From Bacteroidota bacterium (GTDB taxonomy: Bacteria; Bacteroidota; Bacteroidia; Chitinophagales; Saprospiraceae), in assembly GCA_018969455.1 (NCBI GenBank), contig JAGWYI010000003.1:1-27912 (forward strand): a stretch of 27,912 nt of DNA. The letters are read 5' to 3'. The translations under genes and the position numbers were made by a program. This document shows positions 21,978 to 27,912 of the stretch, in pieces (the stretch's first letter is position 1; each line of letters opens with the position of its first letter). The notes below the pieces were generated by a model that worked only from the letters and a program-made list of their open reading frames with translations, was not told where the DNA came from and made no database searches.

Positions 21978-23927
21978 TTATTTTTTCAGGATTTGGCAGG
22001 TAAATCCTTGCGCCCCTGCGTGTACCAGCACGTTGTATGCGCCCGAAGGCAGTTGGTGAATGTCCAGATCAGCGGAAAGCGCTTTGGAAAAAGCTCGATC
22101 AAGTACCATTTTCCCGTTGAAATCAAACAATTGTACGCGGTCAAATGCCAGGTTTTGATCCAGAGAGACCCGAATTTTTTCTCCGGCCGGGTTGGGGAAT
22201 ACGGAAGCGTTTGCCTGCGTTTGTTCGCCGGTAGCGACCACAGCATCTTTGGTCACGCTGTTTTGCGCCGAAATCAGACGCCAACCTGGGTCAAATGCCA
22301 AGGAATCGGGGACAAAAGGCAGGGTAAACTGAAAAGTTTGATCCTGGACGCTCAGATCAAGCCGCACCCAATCAAGCGCTTGCCCGTTTTTGAAAAAACG
22401 CAAAGGCAGGGGCATTTCGAAAAAGTTAACGGACGGATGTGATTGGTCTTGGTGCACCTTTACCTGCACCTTATTGCCCGCAACACCCCAGCTCAAATGG
22501 TAGCTAGGATAGCCCTGTCCGTAAATCCAGTCGTCGAAATATCCCTGCAAATTTTGGCCTGAAGTAGCCTCCAAATGGGCCCGCATGTTGCTTGTAAATG
22601 CAAATTTCCCAACCAAAGACGGGTCATTCATGTAATTACGCAGCCCGGTAAAAAATGCATCATCACCCAATTTCCAGCGCAATTGGTGTAAAACCATAGC
22701 GCCTTTGTTGTAAGTAAGCCGGCCATTGAAAATTCGGTTTACGCTGGTGGTATCGCTCACCCATACAGAGCCTCCGGGCTGACTCACCACGTTGCCAATT
22801 CGGGAACGGATGAAATCGGGCCATACATTATTGGGCGAAAAGCGCTCGTAACACAATCCCGACAAATAAGTAGCAAATCCTTCATTCAACCAAATGTCTG
22901 ACCAGGAGCCGCAGGTAATTCGGTTTCCAAACCATTGATGTCCCAATTCATGTGCAAGGAGCTCGTACCCAAAATCACTGACGAAACTCATGGTTTGGTG
23001 TTCCATACCCCCACCCCATTTAAATTGCGCATGACCGTATTTCTCCTTCATAAAAGGATAGGGCACAAAAAGAGAATCATAAAATTCAATCACAGGAACA
23101 ATGGCTGCCGACTCACTTTTGGCATTGTCAAAATTCTCTGGGAACACGTAGTTTAAAATCTCCAACAGGCCTTGCTGCATATTGGCGGTATGGGAAAATA
23201 CCGAATAATTGGTAACCGAAATACCCACCAGATAACAAGCGATCGGGTAAGTATGACGCCAATGGAAAAATTGCTTGCCCGAATTCAGTGTCTTTTCTTC
23301 AACAAGCAAGCCATTGCTGCCTACTCGGTTACCTGCCGGGCAAATCACCCGAATGTCAACGGTGTCGATTTTATCGCTCAAATCTTGCTTGCAGGGCCAC
23401 CAGTCGCGGGCGCCATAGGGTTCCGACAAGGTCCAGATGATAGGGGTACCATTGTGGTCGGTTTGTACAAAAGATCCGAATCCGGTATTGGCGGGGATAC
23501 CCTGGTAAAATACCGTAATCGAATCGGTAGCATTCTGGCCCAGTGGTGCGGGCAAATTAATGGAAAGAACATTGGAAAGGTGGGTAAAGAGCAATTTTTG
23601 CCCGTGATACAAGACCGAATCCACGTTCAAGGCATCCATTAAATCAAAATTTACGGTTGAAAACCCGGAAACCTTGGCTCGAAATCGGGTTTTCACCGAG
23701 CCCTGGATGTAATTCACAGCGGGATCGATAAACCAGGTCATTTCCTGACAGCGTACATCATAATCGCCCGAAAGCGCCAGCGTACCTTCAGGATTAAACT
23801 TGCCCGCATGCGCTTTTGCTTCAGCCTCCACAATTTTGTCGAAAGCCGCAGGATCGAAAATCGGGTTTTGTGCGTAATTGCTCCCAATTACTGTCAGGAG
23901 CACACCGAAAATGAAACTTTTTTTCAT
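21978..23927 (-). CDS. M1 family zinc metallopeptidase with T9SS sorting domain
   Basis: This 649-residue protein has a signal peptide (1-20, ending NYAQ). An aminopeptidase N-like N-terminal beta domain comes first. The gluzincin catalytic domain follows, with the exopeptidase motif GGGMEH (305-310), HELGHQWFG (zinc ligands His326 and His330, catalytic Glu327) and the third zinc ligand Glu349 in LNEGFATY. After about residue 560 a type A T9SS sorting domain closes the protein (ASVFPNPAGEKIRVSL, VQLFDFNGKMVL, LPSGAYNVLVHAG). It should therefore be secreted or surface-attached and trim N-terminal residues from extracellular peptides. It may be the first gene of a three-gene transcript with the two small metal-binding-like proteins. 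Confidence 0.95.
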   Translation of the reverse strand: MKKSFIFGVLLTVIGSNYAQNPIFDPAAFDKIVEAEAKAHAGKFNPEGTLALSGDYDVRCQEMTWFIDPAVNYIQGSVKTRFRAKVSGFSTVNFDLMDALNVDSVLYHGQKLLFTHLSNVLSINLPAPLGQNATDSITVFYQGIPANTGFGSFVQTDHNGTPIIWTLSEPYGARDWWPCKQDLSDKIDTVDIRVICPAGNRVGSNGLLVEEKTLNSGKQFFHWRHTYPIACYLVGISVTNYSVFSHTANMQQGLLEILNYVFPENFDNAKSESAAIVPVIEFYDSLFVPYPFMKEKYGHAQFKWGGGMEHQTMSFVSDFGYELLAHELGHQWFGNRITCGSWSDIWLNEGFATYLSGLCYERFSPNNVWPDFIRSRIGNVVSQPGGSVWVSDTTSVNRIFNGRLTYNKGAMVLHQLRWKLGDDAFFTGLRNYMNDPSLVGKFAFTSNMRAHLEATSGQNLQGYFDDWIYGQGYPSYHLSWGVAGNKVQVKVHQDQSHPSVNFFEMPLPLRFFKNGQALDWVRLDLSVQDQTFQFTLPFVPDSLAFDPGWRLISAQNSVTKDAVVATGEQTQANASVFPNPAGEKIRVSLDQNLAFDRVQLFDFNGKMVLDRAFSKALSADLDIHQLPSGAYNVLVHAGAQGFTCQILKK

Positions 23928-23966
23928 ATAAACTTTTTAAGACGTGGGAATCAGGCGCCCAATTCA

Positions 23967-23974
23967 CAAAGATA
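23967..23974 (-). promoter_or_regulatory. -7 promoter box for the M1 peptidase gene
   Basis: On the minus strand the sequence reads TATCTTTG, an exact match to TAnnTTTG, 39 bases before the ATG at 23927. No clear -33 box was seen. Confidence 0.5.
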
Positions 23975-24042
23975 ATTGTCCTATATGGCTGTAGTTGTAT
24001 TTTTTTGGATCGTTTTGGCTATTTATACAAATACCTTATACC

Positions 24043-24084
24043 CCCAAAAAAGAAATCCCCCAACCTATTGCGGCGAGGGATTCT
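24043..24084 (-). terminator. Orphan intrinsic terminator, minus strand
   Basis: On the minus strand, AATCCC (82 to 77 of 240xx) pairs with GGGATT (59 to 54) around a loop with weak further pairing, followed by TTCTTTTTTGGG. It lies upstream of the M1 promoter box, so it cannot end the M1 transcript. Either a small RNA is made from about 24100-24300 on the minus strand, or it stops stray transcription. Confidence 0.5.
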
Positions 24085-24219
24085 AACCCAAACAAATAAA
24101 CACAAAAACTACTTGGTGCAAGTTTAAGCCGATCCGGTCCACTCTAGCAAATTTTTAGATGGATATTTTCTATTGTTTGTCGATTTTTTTTTGAATTAGT
24201 CAAATAAAACCAAACTTTA

Positions 24220-24233
24220 AGTGTTTAAACACT
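24220..24233. promoter_or_regulatory. 14-bp perfect palindrome, possible operator
   Basis: AGTGTTTAAACACT is a perfect palindrome, 102 bases before the acylase start. Its length and symmetry fit a dimeric repressor or activator site; no cognate regulator gene is nearby. Confidence 0.4.
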
Positions 24234-24262
24234 AATTTTACCCTTTTTCATTCCGAATTTTC

Positions 24263-24285
24263 AAATTGAATCCTAAATTCAATTT
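24263..24285. repeat. 9-bp perfect inverted repeat
   Basis: AAATTGAAT, a five-base spacer, then ATTCAATTT. It lies just upstream of the -7-like box of the acylase gene, where an operator or upstream element would be placed. Confidence 0.4.
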
Positions 24286-24303
24286 ATTTCTCAGTCTACT
24301 GTA

Positions 24304-24311
24304 TACCTTCG
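24304..24311 (+). promoter_or_regulatory. -7-like box for the penicillin acylase-family gene
   Basis: TACCTTCG matches TAnnTTTG at 7 of 8 positions and lies 24 bases before the ATG at 24336. Confidence 0.35.
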
Positions 24312-24335
24312 CACATCACACCAATATTTTTTCCC

Positions 24336-26801
24336 ATGCGGATCTTTCGCTTTATTCTGGCATTTGTAGCAACCGTTTTATGTATTTGGCAACTCAGTAT
24401 TTCGCACAAAACGGGCGATAAATCCTTGCCCTCAATTGGGGATTTTTTTAATCCTTTTACAGGCTTTTGGTGCAATGCCGAAGCCTCCAACGCCTGGGCG
24501 AAATCCGATATCTCCCAAAATCTGCCTGGCTTACAAGGCAAAGTGGAGGTTATAATGGATAAAAACCTGGTTCCTCATATTTTTGCCGAAAACATGGAAG
24601 ATGCGGCCCGGGTTCAGGGTTACCTTACTGCCCAACAAAGGCTTTGGCAAATGGACATAGGCGCGCGCAAGGCAGGCGGTCGGCTTTCAGAAGTTTTGGG
24701 CGAAAGAACCCTTTCTGTGGATCGCCTCACCCGTCGCCGGGGCATGGTGTATGCCGCTGAAAACAGCCTGATCGGGTTGCAAAAAGACCCCGCCTCGCTT
24801 CGCCTGCTCGATGCCTATGTCGCTGGCGTCAATGCATGGATCAACCAACTCAGCCCGGCTGATTACCCCATCGAATTCAAACTTTTGGGATATGCACCCG
24901 AACCCTGGACCATGTTGAAAACGGCCCTAATGATCGAAAACATGGCCGATATGTTGGCGGGAGGCGACAGCGACCTGAGCGCCACCAATGCCCTGGCACA
25001 ATTCGGCAGGGCCACCTTCGACTCCCTTTATCCTGCATTTATCCCTAAACAAATCCCGGTGATTCCCGACACAGGTCAATGGAAAAACTTGCACTCGCCG
25101 TTGGCAACATACCACCCTACCAACGCCGATCTGAGCAAGCTGGAGCCTTCCCCACTTGAAGACCGCAGCGGCTTGCTGCGTGAAGGCCCGGAAGGATACC
25201 TGCGTGGCAGCAACAACTGGGCTATTCAGGGCAAAAGATCGGCCTCCGGCCATCCAATTCTGGCCAACGACCCCCACCTGAACCTCACGTTACCCTCTAT
25301 TTGGTATCAAATTCAAATCCATACGCCTCAAATGAATTGTTATGGCGTTTCACTGCCTGGAATTCCGAATGTGGTGATTGGTTTCAATGACGACATTGCC
25401 TGGGGTGTTACCAATGTAAGCCACGATGTAGCCGATTGGTTTAAAATCCATTGGCTCGATGGCGCACACGAAACCTATGAGCTGGATGGCTCCAAGACGG
25501 TGGTAAAAAAACGGGTGGAAAAAATTGAAATCCGCGGCGCACAAACCCTCTATGATACCGTCCGATATACATTTTTCGGCCCAGTGGTATACGATTTTGA
25601 CCCCAAAAGCCCCCTGCACGATTGTGCCTACAAATGGGTGTCGCACGATGTGCCCAAAGAAAACCTGATCACCGGTTTTTTACAATTAAATTGCGGCAAA
25701 AACTGGCAAGATTATCAATCAGGCATTTCCGGTTTCGATTGCCCGGCACAAAACTTTGTATTTGCCTCCCGCTCGGGCGACATTGGCTTGCAGGTGCAGG
25801 GCCGCTTTCCTTTGCGGATGCCCGAGCAAGGCCGCTTTGTAATGGAAGGCAATAAAACAGCCAATGGGTGGAACGCTTACATTCCCCAAAACGAAGTGCC
25901 TTCCATGAAAAACCCGAGCCGACAATATGTTTTCTCGGCCAATCAGATCTCTACGCCTCAAAGCTATCCCTTCTATTACTTGGGCAATTTTGACGCATTT
26001 CGAGGCAGAAGGGCCGATCAAATCCTTCAAAGCTTGACAAATGGAACGGTGGACAGCATGAAAAACATGCAACTCGACAATTACAGCATCCGGGCAGCCG
26101 AGGCCGCACCGGCCATGCTCAAATGCCTCGACCGCTCCAGATTAGACGAAACAGGACGAAAAATGGCAGATGAAATCGAACATTGGAACCACTGGTATCA
26201 ACCAGAGTTCCAGGCGCCGGTCTATTTCGATGTCTGGTGGGACTCAACTTATCTCAATATTTGGGATGAAATTACACGCTTGCAAAAAGCCAACGTCAGC
26301 ATCAAATATCCGGATGCGTGGCGCACCATCCAAATGCTTGAATCTGAGCCGAATAATCGCTTCTTCGACCACCCGGAAACCCCGAACAAAGAAACCGCAC
26401 GCGAGGTCGTTACGGAAGCCTTTCTGAATATGCAGAAATTTTTCAAAGAGAACCCAGGGCAAAATACCGATTGGGGACATTTTCATGCGCTCGACATCAA
26501 GCACCTGGCTGGGATTGATGGATTTAGCAGATTGAAAATGCCTATTGGTGGCCATAAAACCGCCCTTAATGCCATTGGAAAAAGCAATGGCCCTTCCTGG
26601 CGTATGATTGTTTCGCTGGAAGAAAAAACCCGGGCATACGGTGTGTATCCAGGCGGACAATCGGGCAATCCCGGCAGCCGCTTTTACGATAATATGGTGG
26701 ATACCTGGATGCAGGGTCAGTACAACGATTTGTGGCTGATGCAATCGTCTGGAGATGCACCCGATCAAATGCTTGCAAAAATTACCTTTACGGCTCAATA
26801 A
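24336..26801 (+). CDS. Penicillin acylase-family N-terminal nucleophile hydrolase
   Basis: This 821-residue protein has an N-terminal hydrophobic segment (about 4-22) that is a signal peptide or anchor. Residues about 65-270 form the alpha-chain region with the family block VIMDKNLVPHIFAEN and YLTAQQRLWQMD. Autocleavage is expected before Ser292 in YLRGSNNWAI, which exposes the catalytic serine of the beta chain. The blocks GHPILANDPHL and IPNVVIGFNDDIAWGVTN follow and carry the usual oxyanion and calcium-site residues. Substrates of this family range from penicillin side chains to acyl-homoserine lactones, and the sequence does not decide among them. It acts outside the cytosol. A small membrane protein gene follows after 6 bases. 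Confidence 0.95.
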   Translation: MRIFRFILAFVATVLCIWQLSISHKTGDKSLPSIGDFFNPFTGFWCNAEASNAWAKSDISQNLPGLQGKVEVIMDKNLVPHIFAENMEDAARVQGYLTAQQRLWQMDIGARKAGGRLSEVLGERTLSVDRLTRRRGMVYAAENSLIGLQKDPASLRLLDAYVAGVNAWINQLSPADYPIEFKLLGYAPEPWTMLKTALMIENMADMLAGGDSDLSATNALAQFGRATFDSLYPAFIPKQIPVIPDTGQWKNLHSPLATYHPTNADLSKLEPSPLEDRSGLLREGPEGYLRGSNNWAIQGKRSASGHPILANDPHLNLTLPSIWYQIQIHTPQMNCYGVSLPGIPNVVIGFNDDIAWGVTNVSHDVADWFKIHWLDGAHETYELDGSKTVVKKRVEKIEIRGAQTLYDTVRYTFFGPVVYDFDPKSPLHDCAYKWVSHDVPKENLITGFLQLNCGKNWQDYQSGISGFDCPAQNFVFASRSGDIGLQVQGRFPLRMPEQGRFVMEGNKTANGWNAYIPQNEVPSMKNPSRQYVFSANQISTPQSYPFYYLGNFDAFRGRRADQILQSLTNGTVDSMKNMQLDNYSIRAAEAAPAMLKCLDRSRLDETGRKMADEIEHWNHWYQPEFQAPVYFDVWWDSTYLNIWDEITRLQKANVSIKYPDAWRTIQMLESEPNNRFFDHPETPNKETAREVVTEAFLNMQKFFKENPGQNTDWGHFHALDIKHLAGIDGFSRLKMPIGGHKTALNAIGKSNGPSWRMIVSLEEKTRAYGVYPGGQSGNPGSRFYDNMVDTWMQGQYNDLWLMQSSGDAPDQMLAKITFTAQ

Positions 26802-26807
26802 GGCATC

Positions 26808-27158
26808 ATGCGAAATCTCCTCCTCATCTTTGTTATCGTTTTTGGCGGCGGCCATTTGTGTTTGCTTGGACTACCCTGGTGGTCTGTGGCCATTTTCAGT
26901 GCTGCGGCCGCATATTTCCTTCCAGCCAAACTGATTCCAGGTACAATCATGGCAACGCTAAGTGGCGCAATGTTGTGGTTTTTACATGCCTATTTGCTCG
27001 ATTCTGCCAATGAAAGCATGCTCTCTCAAAAAGTAGGGCAAGTTTTTTTGGGGGCAAAACCTCTCCATTTGTTGCTTTTTACCACCTTGGTGGGAGCCTT
27101 GATTGCAAAGCTGGGCTATTTAACTGGCTATACTGCGCGCAAAGCATTTGTCAGATAA
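26808..27158 (+). CDS. Small three- to four-TM membrane protein
   Basis: The 116 residues are mostly hydrophobic: about 1-22, 25-42, 46-64 and 86-110 form three to four transmembrane helices, with a short polar segment (LLDSANESMLSQKVGQ) between the last two. The C-terminus is basic (TARKAFVR). I recognise no family. The start is six bases after the acylase stop, so the genes form an operon that ends at the terminator at 27255. It may assist the acylase at the membrane, but nothing in the sequence proves it. Confidence 0.75.
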   Translation: MRNLLLIFVIVFGGGHLCLLGLPWWSVAIFSAAAAYFLPAKLIPGTIMATLSGAMLWFLHAYLLDSANESMLSQKVGQVFLGAKPLHLLLFTTLVGALIAKLGYLTGYTARKAFVR

Positions 27159-27254
27159 AAGCAAAACAGCCAATTCAGGCTGAAAAAAAACCGTTGGTAT
27201 GAAATTTCTCACCCAATCGGTCTAATTTTGGGTCACCCAATTTTGAAGTATGAT

Positions 27255-27294
27255 AACCGGATGGACCCGATTCAGGTTCCGCCGGTTTTTTATT
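27255..27294 (+). terminator. Intrinsic terminator of the acylase operon
   Basis: AACCGG (27255-27260) pairs with CCGGTT (27282-27287), with partial inner pairing of GGA with TCC; a T-rich tail (TTTTTTATTT) follows. It lies about 100 bases after the membrane protein stop. Confidence 0.65.
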
Positions 27295-27459
27295 TAATGG
27301 CTTTCGCAAATATCTTAGGTAAAGTTACCGTGAGCTTTTGCCATCCACAGGCTGACAAAGGCAGCGCAAAACTTTACTCTTTTGCACTGTTTTTCAGGCA
27401 TTTAGATCATATGCCCAATACAATAGAAAGCAAAGCGCCGGACAATTCATTCCAATTTT

Positions 27460-27507
27460 ATTGGCAAAAAAGGCAAAGCCCGGTTTCCAAATGAATGGAA
27501 ACCGGGC
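27460..27507 (-). terminator. Intrinsic terminator of the OmpA-family gene
   Basis: GCCCGGTTTCCA (27478-27489) and TGGAAACCGGGC (27496-27507) form a perfect 12-bp stem with a six-base loop. On the minus strand the stem is followed by TTTGCCTTTTTT, so it ends the minus-strand gene whose stop is at 27540. Confidence 0.75.
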
Positions 27508-27539
27508 CTTGGCGCATCAAACATCGTAAAATCGGGTAT

Positions 27540-27912
27540 TTATTCGAGCATTAACTCAAATTCAACCCGACGGTTCATTTCACGACCTTCGGCCGTATCA
27601 TTTGATTTTATTGGACGGGCAGGGCCAAAACCCGCATAACGCAAGCGGTCGGCTTTTATGCCTCGGAAAATGAAATAATCGTAGCAGGCTTTTGCGCGAT
27701 CATTCGACAATTTGAGGTTACTTTCCTCACTGCCTACATTGTCTGTGTAGCCACTGATGGCCAACTTGTAATCGGGGTATTGACGAAGAATCAGAATAAC
27801 CGTATCAAGTACGGCATAGGAAACGCTTTTGAGGGTTGCCTTTGCCGATTCGAATTGTACTGCTTTAGTGGCAAAAGCCAGGCGTTCTTTGGTTTCTGCT
27901 TTCACTTCCGGG
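27540..27912 (-). CDS. OmpA-family protein, C-terminal part (5' end beyond window)
   Basis: The frame is open to the right edge, so the gene starts outside the window; only about 123 residues are visible. They form an OmpA-like peptidoglycan-binding domain: FATKAVQFESAKATLKSVSY, the block ISGYTDNVGSEESNLKLSNDRAKA with the Asp and Arg that hold diaminopimelate, then GIKADRLRYAGFGPARPI and the ending GREMNRRVEFEL. The domain anchors outer-membrane or lipoprotein modules to the cell wall. Upstream domains cannot be seen. A frame beginning at GTG 27905 should not be taken as the start, because coding sequence continues past it. Confidence 0.9.
   Translation of the reverse strand, partial: PEVKAETKERLAFATKAVQFESAKATLKSVSYAVLDTVILILRQYPDYKLAISGYTDNVGSEESNLKLSNDRAKACYDYFIFRGIKADRLRYAGFGPARPIKSNDTAEGREMNRRVEFELMLE

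Larger units (their letters stand above)
23928..24335. other. Divergent intergenic region rich in regulatory-looking signals
   Basis: These 408 bases separate two divergent genes and hold no open frame. Reading from the M1 gene outward there is its -7 box, a minus-strand terminator, an AT-rich stretch with a 14-bp palindrome, a 9-bp inverted repeat, and a -7-like box for the acylase gene. Confidence 0.6.
27159..27539. other. Convergent intergenic region with two terminators
   Basis: About 380 bases lie between two convergent genes. Besides the two hairpins listed separately I see nothing convincing. An 88-codon open frame at 27228-27494 starts with TTG, spans the first terminator and resembles no protein I know; I do not call it. 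Confidence 0.55.

Noticed and set aside
24336..26801. Calling the acylase a quorum-quenching or penicillin-degrading enzyme
   Set aside because: The sequence shows the family and the nucleophile Ser292 but not the substrate.
27228..27494. 88-codon plus-strand open frame
   Set aside because: It begins at TTG, spans a terminator hairpin and lacks any family resemblance.

Overview
The window looks like a chromosomal segment of a free-living Bacteroidota bacterium, probably of the Saprospiria/Saprospiraceae type. The clues are two secreted proteins with type IX secretion (T9SS) C-terminal sorting domains, several Bacteroidota lipoproteins, a DUF4105 envelope protein, Bacteroidota-type -7 promoter boxes (TAnnTTTG and close variants) and little sign of Shine-Dalgarno sequences. 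Genes are mostly single or in short operons and are dominated by envelope functions. I saw no tRNA, rRNA, CRISPR array, intact insertion sequence or phage.

Layout. 1-1479: an AT-rich, left-truncated AAA ATPase gene of the AAA_15/COG1106 type (minus strand), followed by a non-coding zone. That zone holds the dead C-terminal remnant of a tyrosine recombinase and one copy of an interspersed repeat, so it reads as the eroded edge of a mobile or defence island. 1480-4168: a LysM-glucosaminidase lipoprotein and a DUF4105 membrane protein, with a long hairpin before the convergent gene. 4265-9427 (minus): a WD40 protein, a small membrane protein, a periplasmic adaptor and a TolC-like outer-membrane factor; a plus-strand secreted protein gene splits the last two. 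9540-11306 (minus): an M14-type carboxypeptidase lipoprotein. 11434-14194: gpmI and a LolC/E-like permease.

14329-16702 is the most striking part. It holds an ECF sigma factor and, overlapping it by ATGA, a protein with a cytosolic N-terminus, one transmembrane helix, a periplasmic coiled coil and a C-terminal segment that looks like an outer-membrane beta-barrel. A His-rich repeat lipoprotein follows. The sigma gene and the lipoprotein gene share a near-identical upstream motif, ACGCAACCA-N15-CGTGTAG, with exactly the same spacing. I read this as an autoregulated signalling module in which one polypeptide could carry a signal from the cell surface to a sigma factor.

16827-21948: a T9SS-sorted protein with a CX4CH motif, a second copy of the interspersed repeat, a strong terminator, a class C beta-lactamase-family hydrolase, a PPC/DUF296 protein with a lipoprotein signal, an unrecognised secreted protein followed by a 26-bp tandem repeat and an intrinsic terminator, a 176-bp CACACCC low-complexity tract, and a pair of small exported metal-binding-like proteins. 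21978-27912: an M1 metallopeptidase with a T9SS tail (minus); a 408-bp divergent region with a 14-bp palindrome, a 9-bp inverted repeat and an orphan minus-strand terminator; a penicillin-acylase-family hydrolase with a small membrane protein; two terminators; and the 3' part of an OmpA-family gene running off the right edge.
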